From assembly GCA_902782595.1 (NCBI GenBank), contig CACZNW010000153.1, positions 1 through 10,353 of the forward strand: 10,353 nucleotides of DNA, read 5' to 3'. A program made the position numbers and the translations under genes. The notes under the pieces are model-generated. The model did not search any database and was not told the DNA's origin. It was given only the letters and a program-made list of their open reading frames with translations. This stretch comes from an uncultured Methanobrevibacter sp. GTDB taxonomy: Archaea; Methanobacteriota; Methanobacteria; Methanobacteriales; Methanobacteriaceae. This document shows positions 1 to 6,469 of this stretch, piece after piece. The stretch's first letter is position 1; the number at the start of each line of letters is the position of its first letter.

Positions 1-332
1 AAATTGATTATTTAAAATTATCTTTCTGAATATGATATATTGAAGTTTAATTCATTTTTCATGTCAAATCAATAGGATTATAAATATTCTTTTCAGGAAT
101 ATGAATTTTTATCAAAATTCAATTATTCAATATGTTGTTGAATCATATTTAAAAGAACTCCAAGAGAGCATTTGAAAAATAATCCAGACTCAAACAATGA
201 TGAAAACTTTTGGTAATATACGATAATATCTTTTTTGAAATATTGGCTATTTTTAAGAAAATGTTAAATTTAAAAGTATTAATAAATATTAAAATATATT
301 ATTAAATATATAAATATCAGTTGGGAAATCTT
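1..332. other. AT-rich stretch without a supported gene
   Basis: All six frames are broken into very short pieces. The only ATG-started frame I followed (101-175, 24 codons) has no recognisable product and no convincing ribosome binding site. The right half (about 268-315) is a run of A/T with TATA-like words such as TTTAAAAGTA (269-278) and TTAAATATATAAA (302-314), which probably contains the promoter of the downstream dihydropteroate-synthase-like gene. The second word lies about 25 bases before the ATG at 333, so a leaderless or very short-leader transcript is possible. A weak imperfect inverted repeat (ATTCAA 125-130 with TTGAAT 138-143) is probably chance in such AT-rich DNA. Confidence 0.5.
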
Positions 333-1937
333 ATGAAAGTTCTAATAATTACAGGTGAATTGGCATATCCTTTAATAAAAGAAGTTGTCTCCAGCTCAAA
401 GGAAGATATTATAGTGCATATTGCTGACAACATTCAGGTGGCAGCATTTTTAACTCCTAGACAAATTATCAAAGAGATAAAAACTCATTTTTCAAATCAA
501 CTGGATGAAATTGACATGATTCTTGTTCCGGGATTAATAAAAAAAGGAACAAAGGAAATCACAAAAGAACTTGGAATCCCAACATTCAAGGGTTCAACTG
601 ACGGAGCAGACCTTGCAATGGTTTTAAACCTAATTGGAAGCATAGACCTGTCCGAAGACAAACCTGCAGATAAACTGATTGAAGAGGAAAAACGTAAAGA
701 GGCATTTAAATTCATTGATGAGTTTGAAAATGACGAAGATAAAATCAGTGAACTTCTAAAAAAACCAAACAATATTTTAATCAGAAACCTTCCCGTCGGC
801 GAAGATTTCCCGATGAGAGTATTGTCTGAAATTGCAAATGCTCCATTTTTATCAAAGGAGGCTTTAATCAACAAATGCCAGTATTTCGTTGATTCAGGTG
901 CAGATATGATTGATATTGGAATGGCTGCCGGTGAGGACTTTTCAGATAAAATCCCTGAACTGATTCAAACATTGCGGCCAATTGTCGGAGACAGGCCGTT
1001 AAGCATCGACACACTGAATCCAAAAGAAATACAGGTTGCAGCCGAAAACGGAATAGACTTTGTTCTAAGCCTTGATTTAGGAAACAATTCCGAAGTTCAA
1101 AAAATATTAAAGGAAAAAGACATTCCTGCGGTGCTTCTTCCAACCAATTTTTCACAGGGCAAATCTCCAAAATCTCCATCCGAAAGGGTTGAGGCAATGC
1201 ATCAGTTGATAAAAGACACTGAAGGGTTAAGATACGTTGCGGATTTGATACTTGATCCTGTAAACAGCTCAAGTATTGTCGAATCAATAATTGCCTGCAA
1301 CGAATTCCACAAAACCAATCCTGCGCCGATGTTTTTTGGAGTGGGCAATGTCACTGAACTCATGGATGCCGATTCCGGTGGTGTAAACGTGCTGCTTGCA
1401 GGAATAGGTATGGAACTGGGGGTCAGCATACTGTTCACTCCCGAAGAAAGTGGAAAAACAAGGGGAAGTGTATATGAACTCTCCACAGCTTCCAAAATGA
1501 TGTTTCTTGCAAAACACAGAAAATCCATTCCGAAAGATCTGGGTATAAATCTCGTTGCATTCAAGGACAAGCATAAACGCAACGACATCATATTGAATGA
1601 ACAGGATGGAATTGAACAGACTCGTCAGGAAAAACCTTTAAAATTTGTAAGGGATAAGGCGGGTAGCTTTAAAATCAATGTTGATTATGGAACAACGGTG
1701 GAAAATAGTAAAATCACTGCCACTCATTTTCTGAAAAACAAACCTGATTTAATCCTCGTTGGACATTCAGCAAAGGAAATTTATGAAGAAATCATATCCA
1801 AAAATCTTGTATCCAGAATGGAACATGCTGCCTATTTGGGGGCGGAACTTAAAAAAGCAGAAATAGCGATGATTACCGGAAAAGAATATGTTCAGGATTT
1901 TGAATTATTCAAAAATCCTGATGAGTTTAAAAAATAG
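333..1937 (+). CDS. Dihydropteroate synthase-like protein (archaeal, tetrahydromethanopterin-linked)
   Basis: 534 residues from ATG 333. The open frame extends 12 bases upstream to a TTG at 321, but GGGA at 323-326 sits at Shine-Dalgarno distance from 333 and nothing similar precedes 321, so I chose 333. An N-terminal domain (about 1-150) precedes a TIM-barrel-like part with dihydropteroate-synthase signatures: SGADMIDIG near 188-196, SIDT at 224-227 and LDPVNSS near 307-313. The last ~60 residues (HAAYLGAELKKAE, about 498-510) match what I know as the C-terminal domain of the archaeal DHPS-related family (TIGR00284; DUF4346-like tail). That family occurs in archaea lacking classical DHPS and is thought to work in tetrahydromethanopterin synthesis; the reaction here is inferred. 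It is twice the length of bacterial DHPS because of the two flanking domains. It stands alone on its strand and ends two bases from a convergent gene. Confidence 0.85.
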   Translation: MKVLIITGELAYPLIKEVVSSSKEDIIVHIADNIQVAAFLTPRQIIKEIKTHFSNQLDEIDMILVPGLIKKGTKEITKELGIPTFKGSTDGADLAMVLNLIGSIDLSEDKPADKLIEEEKRKEAFKFIDEFENDEDKISELLKKPNNILIRNLPVGEDFPMRVLSEIANAPFLSKEALINKCQYFVDSGADMIDIGMAAGEDFSDKIPELIQTLRPIVGDRPLSIDTLNPKEIQVAAENGIDFVLSLDLGNNSEVQKILKEKDIPAVLLPTNFSQGKSPKSPSERVEAMHQLIKDTEGLRYVADLILDPVNSSSIVESIIACNEFHKTNPAPMFFGVGNVTELMDADSGGVNVLLAGIGMELGVSILFTPEESGKTRGSVYELSTASKMMFLAKHRKSIPKDLGINLVAFKDKHKRNDIILNEQDGIEQTRQEKPLKFVRDKAGSFKINVDYGTTVENSKITATHFLKNKPDLILVGHSAKEIYEEIISKNLVSRMEHAAYLGAELKKAEIAMITGKEYVQDFELFKNPDEFKK

Positions 1938-1939
1938 TT

Positions 1940-2314
1940 CTAATCAAAGTCCTCCGGATCGACTGTACCTTCGGACTGTCCTGCCTGAGGTGTGGAACTT
2001 TCCTGTGAACTGGTGTCTGGACTGCTGTCTGAACTTGAAGAGTAGGAATAATCACTTGACTCCTGAGAACCGCTGTCGGAACTGCTGTCTGAATCGGCAC
2101 TTGAAGTCGCAGGTTCTGAACCAGAATCAGATCCTGAATAACCGGAAGAACTGTCACTTGGTAATGTGGTATTCGGACCGGTAATGTTTGTGGCGGGTTC
2201 TTTTGTCTGATTGTCATGATTTAATGAAATTCCTTGGTTTATAAAAAAATAAATGCCCGCAGCCATTATTACAATTACTATTAATGCAATGATTATTGCA
2301 TTTTCAGATTTCAT
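1940..2314 (-). CDS. Small membrane-anchored Ser/Asp-rich surface protein
   Basis: 124 residues from an ATG preceded by GGAGGTT (2319-2325, minus strand) at 6 bases, so the start is well supported. Residues 7-25 form one strongly hydrophobic segment after a short MKSENA head, which predicts an N-terminal anchor with the rest outside the cell. The remainder is low-complexity, rich in Ser with Asp, Glu, Gly and Thr, and ends acidic (DPEDFD). Three N-glycosylation sequons lie just past the membrane (NQT 35-37, NIT 43-45, NTT 48-50). No catalytic motif is visible. Inference: an envelope spacer or stalk-like protein, possibly glycosylated, facing the pseudomurein wall. Similar short anchored Ser-rich proteins are common in gut Methanobacteriales, but I cannot assign a function. 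Confidence 0.75.
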   Translation of the reverse strand: MKSENAIIIALIVIVIMAAGIYFFINQGISLNHDNQTKEPATNITGPNTTLPSDSSSGYSGSDSGSEPATSSADSDSSSDSGSQESSDYSYSSSSDSSPDTSSQESSTPQAGQSEGTVDPEDFD

Positions 2315-2318
2315 ATTT

Positions 2319-2325
2319 AACCTCC
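2319..2325 (-). promoter_or_regulatory. Shine-Dalgarno site of the Ser/Asp-rich protein
   Basis: GGAGGTT on the minus strand, 6 bases ahead of the ATG at 2314. It is the full anti-16S core and confirms that this low-complexity frame is a translated gene rather than a chance antisense ORF. Confidence 0.75.
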
Positions 2326-2365
2326 ATTTTAACTGAATTCATTTACAATATTTTATTTTTAATCA

Positions 2366-2373
2366 CATATAAA
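2366..2373 (-). promoter_or_regulatory. TATA-like box for the Ser/Asp-rich protein gene
   Basis: Minus strand reads TTTATATG, close to the archaeal TTTAWATA box. It is about 52 bases before the start codon, so initiation about 25 bases downstream would leave a leader of roughly 30 bases that includes the GGAGGTT site. Prediction from sequence alone. Confidence 0.4.
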
Positions 2374-2386
2374 TTATTACACAACA

Positions 2387-2394
2387 TTTAAATA
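2387..2394 (+). promoter_or_regulatory. TATA-like box for the moxR-led operon
   Basis: TTTAAATA lies about 53 bases ahead of the TTG start of the ATPase gene, which would put initiation near 2415-2420 and leave a leader of about 30 bases. With the box at 2366-2373 on the other strand it makes a compact divergent promoter region. A second candidate, TATTTAAAATTA at 2401-2412, would give a shorter leader. Confidence 0.4.
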
Positions 2395-2446
2395 AATTCA
2401 TATTTAAAATTATTTTAGTAACAAAATTTCAGGGAAGGTAAAAAAG

Positions 2447-3298
2447 TTGCAGGTTGAAGATATTACAATAAATGATATTGATGATTTACTTTTAGATTCA
2501 GGTTATGTTTCAAATACAGAAATTTCAACAACACTTTATCTGTCATTCCTGCTCGGTAAGCCAATGCTTATTGAAGGACCGCCGGGTGTCGGTAAAACAG
2601 AACTTGCAAAGGTAATAGCAAAATCATTTAACAGGGATTTCTTTAGGATTCAGTGTTATGAAGGAATTACCTTTGAACAGATTATTGGAGAATGGAATTA
2701 TCAAAAACAGTTGCTGCACCTTGAAGCGGCTAGAAATGATTCAAATAATGTTGATGAGATTTTTGATGATGATTTTTTTATCAGAAGGCCTTTGCTTAAC
2801 GCATTTTTAAACGGTAATGACTCAGTGTTGCTGATAGATGAAATTGACAAGGCGGATGAGGAAGTTGAAAGCTTTCTGCTTCAGGCTTTGGGAGAACAGG
2901 AAATAACCGTGAATGACCTGGGAACTTTCCAGCTTAAAAATGATTTAATTGTTATTTTAACTTCCAATTCACAGCGCTCACTTCTTGATGAAACAAAAGA
3001 CAGATGTCTGTTTTTATACATTCCCTATCCTACTGTTGAAAGGGAAATTGAAATTGTCAAATCCAAACTGCCTGATGCGGATGATGAAACCGTAAGTTAC
3101 GTTGTCAAACTGGTGCATAAGATACGTGATTTGAATTTAATGAAAAAACCTTCAGTAAGAGGTACTGTTGACTGGGTTAAATCGGTTACAAATCTTGGAA
3201 CCAAAAACCTCGACCAGTCACTTGAAGACAGCATGGGAGTAGCAATTAAAACTGAAAGCGATAAGAAACGTGTTAAAAAAGACATCTTCAATAAATGA
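2447..3298 (+). CDS. MoxR/CoxD-type AAA+ ATPase
   Basis: 283 residues. The TTG start at 2447 is supported by GGGAAGGT at 2432-2439, 7 bases upstream. AAA+ motifs in order: Walker A GPPGVGKT (44-51), Walker B VLLIDEID (127-134), sensor-1 Asn in TSN (172-174), a probable arginine finger in KDRC (184-187) and a sensor-2 Arg in KPSVRGT (234-240). The segment CYEGITFEQIIGEWNYQ (70-86) resembles the CoxD/MoxR branch, whose members act with VWA-domain partners to remodel or activate other proteins; CoxD with CoxE helps mature the CuMo site of aerobic CO dehydrogenase. The VWA partner follows with an ATGA overlap, so the two are translationally coupled. No CO dehydrogenase or molybdenum hydroxylase gene is present in this window. 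The client protein is unknown. Confidence 0.9.
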   Translation: MQVEDITINDIDDLLLDSGYVSNTEISTTLYLSFLLGKPMLIEGPPGVGKTELAKVIAKSFNRDFFRIQCYEGITFEQIIGEWNYQKQLLHLEAARNDSNNVDEIFDDDFFIRRPLLNAFLNGNDSVLLIDEIDKADEEVESFLLQALGEQEITVNDLGTFQLKNDLIVILTSNSQRSLLDETKDRCLFLYIPYPTVEREIEIVKSKLPDADDETVSYVVKLVHKIRDLNLMKKPSVRGTVDWVKSVTNLGTKNLDQSLEDSMGVAIKTESDKKRVKKDIFNK

Positions 3299-4461
3299 TA
3301 ATAATGATTAGTAAAATCGTCAATCTTTCAGCTGATTTAAGAAAAGAAGGTTTGCCGGTAAGTATCAGGAGTACTGAGTCAGCTATAGAGATTTATAAAG
3401 CTTTGGGAGATTCGGATAAGCATCTTTTAAAAACCGCACTGATGGCGGTTTATGTTAAAGACCGATATGACATTCCAAAATTTATGAAGATTTTTGATGA
3501 AATCTTTGCAGACCCCGACCCAAAAACTGAAATAATAGAAGAGGCAAACAAGGGCAAAGCCTATAAGGGAACGGGACCAAAATCCAATAAGTACATTATT
3601 AAAAAACAGAATACTATGGGCCAAAAGATCCAGAGAGAAAAGGTCACCAACGAAAAGTTGAAAATGCTTTCGGGTCAGCCCCTTCTTGAAGAGGCTAAAA
3701 AGCTTGAACGTGATGGAGAATTGATGAATAAGGATTTAACCAAATTAAACAGGTTTGATCCAAGAATGCTTGAGGTATGTCAAAGGTTGGGTAAAAGAAT
3801 TGCAAACAAACGTTCCAGACGTAAAGTACAGGCCAACACTCATAAGATTGATATGCGAAGAACAATGAGGGCAAATTTAAAATATGGCGGAGTTCCAATA
3901 GAACTTATAAAGGCAAAGCCGAGACCTCATAAAAATGAACATTTGTTTTTAAATGACATTAGCGGGTCATGTGAATGGATCAGCAGCTGGTTTTTCATGC
4001 TGATGTTTTCGGCCCAGACTGCATTTAAAAGGTCTAGAACTTTTGAGTTTGACAACAAGGTAATAGAGACAACCAAGGCTCTGAAGGAAGAATATCTTAT
4101 AGATTCATTTGTTAAAGTTAAGGATATGCGCATCAAAAATATGATGGTGCACGGAACATCCGACATGTACTCCGCCTTCAAGCAGTTTCAGGAAATGGCG
4201 AATATCAACAATAAATCATATGTAATTATTCTCTCGGACTGTAGGGACTGGGCGGGACCTAAAGTAAATGGAATTCCTGCAAGTGTCGAACTGGTGGGAG
4301 AAATGGTAAGGGATGCAAAAAAGGTAGTTATTTTAAATCCCGAAGATAAAAACAAATGGGACATTGTCGACAGTTGTGTTTCACTTTACAGGGATGCGGG
4401 AGCACACGTATTTGAAGTGAACACATTAAATCAACTGGCAAGATTTGTAGAGCAGATGTAG
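3295..4461 (+). CDS. VWA domain protein, CoxE-like, partner of the MoxR ATPase
   Basis: 388 residues. The ATG at 3295 overlaps the TGA of the ATPase gene (ATGA), and no Shine-Dalgarno is visible, so re-initiation is likely. An in-frame ATG at 3304 is an alternative. The N-terminal half is helical and very basic (about 85-215, many Lys/Arg). The C-terminal part is a von Willebrand A domain with metal-site residues: DISGS (221-225), Thr in HGTSD (286-290) and Asp in LSDCRDW (313-319). The tail (VVILNPE, then HVFEVNTLNQLARFV) matches the ending usual in CoxE-like proteins. CoxE-type proteins work with a MoxR AAA+ ATPase as adaptor or scaffold. A cytoplasmic location is inferred from the lack of a signal peptide or membrane segment. 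Cys and Trp after the DxSxS motif (DISGSCEW) are less usual than the common Met. Confidence 0.85.
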   Translation: MIIMISKIVNLSADLRKEGLPVSIRSTESAIEIYKALGDSDKHLLKTALMAVYVKDRYDIPKFMKIFDEIFADPDPKTEIIEEANKGKAYKGTGPKSNKYIIKKQNTMGQKIQREKVTNEKLKMLSGQPLLEEAKKLERDGELMNKDLTKLNRFDPRMLEVCQRLGKRIANKRSRRKVQANTHKIDMRRTMRANLKYGGVPIELIKAKPRPHKNEHLFLNDISGSCEWISSWFFMLMFSAQTAFKRSRTFEFDNKVIETTKALKEEYLIDSFVKVKDMRIKNMMVHGTSDMYSAFKQFQEMANINNKSYVIILSDCRDWAGPKVNGIPASVELVGEMVRDAKKVVILNPEDKNKWDIVDSCVSLYRDAGAHVFEVNTLNQLARFVEQM

Positions 4462-4470
4462 GTAATAAAT

Positions 4471-5388
4471 ATGCAGTGTAGTAAATGCGGTAACCCTAAA
4501 GTTATCTATAAAAGAGAACAGTCTGGGCAACTGTTGTGTAAGGATTGTTTTATAGAATCAATCGAAAAAAAAGTTATAAAAACAGTTAAAAAGGAAAATT
4601 TACTTGATAAAGGAGATAAAGTTCTGGTGGCACTTTCAGGAGGTAAAGACAGTGTCACAACATTGGAAATCCTGAATACCTTCCGTGAAAGAAACATCAT
4701 TGACATATGTGCAGTAACGGTTGACGAAGGCATAGCCAACTATCGCCAGGAGGGTGTAGACATTGCTGTAAGACACGCCGAACGTCTGGGTATTGAACAT
4801 AATGTTGTGTCTCTTAAGGAGGAGTACGGCATATCACTGGATGAAATAATGCAAAGGGACAATCATAAAGGCTCATGCACATACTGTGGAGTATTCAGAA
4901 GAACAATCATCAATAAGGCAGCCCGTGAGATGCACGCTACAAAAATAGCAACGGGACATAACCTTGATGATGAAGTCCAGGCAATTATGATGAATTATCT
5001 TGAAGGGAATATGAACAATTTAGGCAAACTCGGAGCAAAAACTGAATCCCAGGCTGAAGAATTCACGGTTAAAATCAAACCGTTAAGGGAAATTCCCGAA
5101 CGTGAAATCGGATTGTATGTTGTTGCAAAAGACCTTGAAGTCCACTTCGACAGCTGTCCGTATGCAATGCAGTCATTCAGGGGCGAAGTTTCAGAAGTCA
5201 TAAATCAGCTGACCCAAAAACACCCCACAATCAAATATTCAACACTCAGGGGTTATGATAAGATGAAACCTGTAATGGAAAAGGAATTTAAAAAGGATTA
5301 TGCACATGGCAGATGTGAACGCTGTGGTGAACCGGCATCAAATCAGTTATGTAAAGCTTGTTCCTTTTTAGAAGAGTTAGGAGTATGA
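4471..5388 (+). CDS. ncsA: tRNA 2-thiolation enzyme NcsA (Ncs6/CTU1/TtcA superfamily)
   Basis: 305 residues, TIGR00269-like. An N-terminal zinc finger has C3, C6, C23 and C26. The PP-loop SGGKDS (56-61) adenylates the target uridine of tRNA. C136 and C139 (CTYC) with C229 (DSCPYA) are the three cysteines that in archaeal NcsA hold an Fe-S cluster used for sulfur transfer. A C-terminal zinc site has C282, C285, C294 and C297. The family forms 2-thiouridine at wobble position U34 of tRNAs for Lys, Glu and Gln. It starts 9 bases after the VWA gene, with GGTAAT upstream as a weak ribosome site. The next gene is a ubiquitin-like sulfur carrier, matching the known pairing of Ncs6 with Urm1 or SAMP2. 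A TtcA-type C32 thiolase is possible, but the double zinc fingers favour NcsA. Confidence 0.9.
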   Translation: MQCSKCGNPKVIYKREQSGQLLCKDCFIESIEKKVIKTVKKENLLDKGDKVLVALSGGKDSVTTLEILNTFRERNIIDICAVTVDEGIANYRQEGVDIAVRHAERLGIEHNVVSLKEEYGISLDEIMQRDNHKGSCTYCGVFRRTIINKAAREMHATKIATGHNLDDEVQAIMMNYLEGNMNNLGKLGAKTESQAEEFTVKIKPLREIPEREIGLYVVAKDLEVHFDSCPYAMQSFRGEVSEVINQLTQKHPTIKYSTLRGYDKMKPVMEKEFKKDYAHGRCERCGEPASNQLCKACSFLEELGV

Positions 5389-5392
5389 AAAC

Positions 5393-5596
5393 ATGTCATT
5401 CACTTTAAAATATAAAAGTATAAATGAAAAAAGAGAAATTCCAAATGAAAACTACACAATAAAAGATTTGCTGGATGAACTTGAACTGTCAGCACAGACT
5501 ATGGTTTCAAAACAGAACGGTGAACTTGTAATCGAAGACACAGTAATCAACGATAATGATGAAATCCAATTGGTACAGATAATCTACGGAGGTTAA
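5393..5596 (+). CDS. Ubiquitin-like small sulfur carrier (MoaD/ThiS/SAMP family)
   Basis: 67 residues ending exactly in Gly-Gly (IIYGG), the terminus that E1-like enzymes adenylate and convert to a thiocarboxylate. Predicted beta-grasp features: an N-terminal strand pair, an IKDLLDEL helix (about 23-30), and the short strands VSKQNGELV and DEIQLVQIIYGG. In archaea such SAMP/Urm1-like proteins supply sulfur for tRNA thiolation and molybdopterin and can also be joined to proteins. Placement 4 bases after ncsA argues for a role as its sulfur donor. GGAG at 5380-5383, inside the end of ncsA, is its likely ribosome site. No E1-like activating enzyme is in the window, so it must be encoded elsewhere. 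MoaD or ThiS function cannot be excluded from sequence alone. Confidence 0.88.
   Translation: MSFTLKYKSINEKREIPNENYTIKDLLDELELSAQTMVSKQNGELVIEDTVINDNDEIQLVQIIYGG
5588..5593 (+). promoter_or_regulatory. Shine-Dalgarno site built from the diglycine codons of the sulfur carrier
   Basis: GGA GGT, the two terminal Gly codons of the sulfur carrier gene, form a perfect GGAGGT ribosome site 5 bases ahead of the TTG at 5599. They decide that start. The same six bases code for the reactive tail and load ribosomes on the downstream gene, so the two genes are tied together. Confidence 0.8.
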
Positions 5597-5598
5597 TC

Positions 5599-6459
5599 TT
5601 GAAAATCAGTTATGAATGTGGTCCCTGCTTTTTGAGGCAGGCCCGTGAAGCACTTGATTTGTCAACTGATGATGAATCACTTAAAATGGAAATAATGGAA
5701 GAAATATTCAAATTCCTAAGCAATAACTTTACACCAAAAACCAATTCAAACAGCACAGGCTCTGCAATGCACAAGTTAATTCGTGATAAAACAGGATGTT
5801 CCGACCCATATCGTGAAGAAAAAATCCAGGGAAATGAAATTGCATTAAAATACCTGCCTGATGTTAAAAAAATATTAAAGCAAGATAACAGTTTGGAAAA
5901 CTATGTTAAAATAGCTATTGTCGGAAATATCCTTGATTTCGGGGCATTCACTTTAGAGGACGATATTGAAACCGTGATAAAAACTTCTCTAAAAAAGGAC
6001 TTGGCCGTAAAGGACATTGATGAATTTGAAAATTCATTAAAAACACACGATAGAGTACTCTACCTGGTTGATAACACTGGTGAAATTGTTTTTGATAAAC
6101 TATTGTTTGAAAAAATAAGGGAATTTGATTTAAAAATTACAATTGCGGTTAAATCAGAACCCGTTTTAAATGACGCATGCATGGCTGAAGCATTGGATGC
6201 TGGACTTGATGAATTTGGTGAAATTGTAGAAATAGGATGTGGGACCGTGGGATATGTTGACAGTGAAATTTCAGATGATTTCAGGGAAATTTTTAAAAGT
6301 CACGATTTCATAATCTCAAAAGGCATGGGCAATTATGAGGGTCTAACTGAAATAGATTTATCAGACAAGGATGTTTACTTCCTGTTATGTGCAAAATGCA
6401 ATACCATTTCAAGAGACATAGGTGTAAACCTGCACGATATGCTTCTGTTTAAAAAATAA
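5599..6459 (+). CDS. DUF89 / ARMT1-like damage-control phosphatase, CxxC subfamily
   Basis: 286 residues from TTG 5599, placed by the GGAGGT site 5 bases upstream. The N-terminal CGPC (7-10) is the mark of the prokaryotic DUF89 subfamily. Other family motifs are GNILDFG (109-115), LVDNTGE (156-162, with the metal-binding Asp-Asn pair), PVLNDA (188-193) and SKGMGNYEGL (240-249), followed by LLCAKC (262-267). The length is typical. DUF89 proteins are metal-dependent phosphatases, several acting on damaged or overflow sugar phosphates; the substrate of the archaeal CxxC group is not known to me. It lies 2 bases after the sulfur carrier and 10 bases before the DUF1932 gene. A role in tRNA thiolation is suggested only by position. 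Confidence 0.87.
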   Translation: MKISYECGPCFLRQAREALDLSTDDESLKMEIMEEIFKFLSNNFTPKTNSNSTGSAMHKLIRDKTGCSDPYREEKIQGNEIALKYLPDVKKILKQDNSLENYVKIAIVGNILDFGAFTLEDDIETVIKTSLKKDLAVKDIDEFENSLKTHDRVLYLVDNTGEIVFDKLLFEKIREFDLKITIAVKSEPVLNDACMAEALDAGLDEFGEIVEIGCGTVGYVDSEISDDFREIFKSHDFIISKGMGNYEGLTEIDLSDKDVYFLLCAKCNTISRDIGVNLHDMLLFKK

Positions 6460-6469
6460 CTGTGATAAT

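Noticed and set aside
101..175. 24-codon ATG frame in the left AT-rich region
   Set aside because: Very short, no good ribosome site, composition like the surrounding A/T-rich DNA, no recognisable product.
321..332. Upstream TTG extension of the DHPS-like gene
   Set aside because: No ribosome site ahead of 321; the extra residues MGNL are not needed, and GGGA lies at the right distance for the ATG at 333.
868..1591. Overlapping minus-strand frames of 96-139 codons inside the DHPS-like gene
   Set aside because: They are antisense to a strongly supported gene, have no family resemblance and no ribosome sites.
2021..2093. Possible CRISPR-like or regulatory repeat from the 13-base word 60 bases apart
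   Set aside because: Only two copies, lying in coding sequence for a Ser/Asp low-complexity tail; explained by repeated SDSS-type codons.
1888..2184. Plus-strand frame opposite the Ser/Asp-rich gene
   Set aside because: Cys/Leu/Asn-rich translation typical of the antisense of Ser/Asp repeats; the minus-strand frame has a membrane anchor and a perfect ribosome site.
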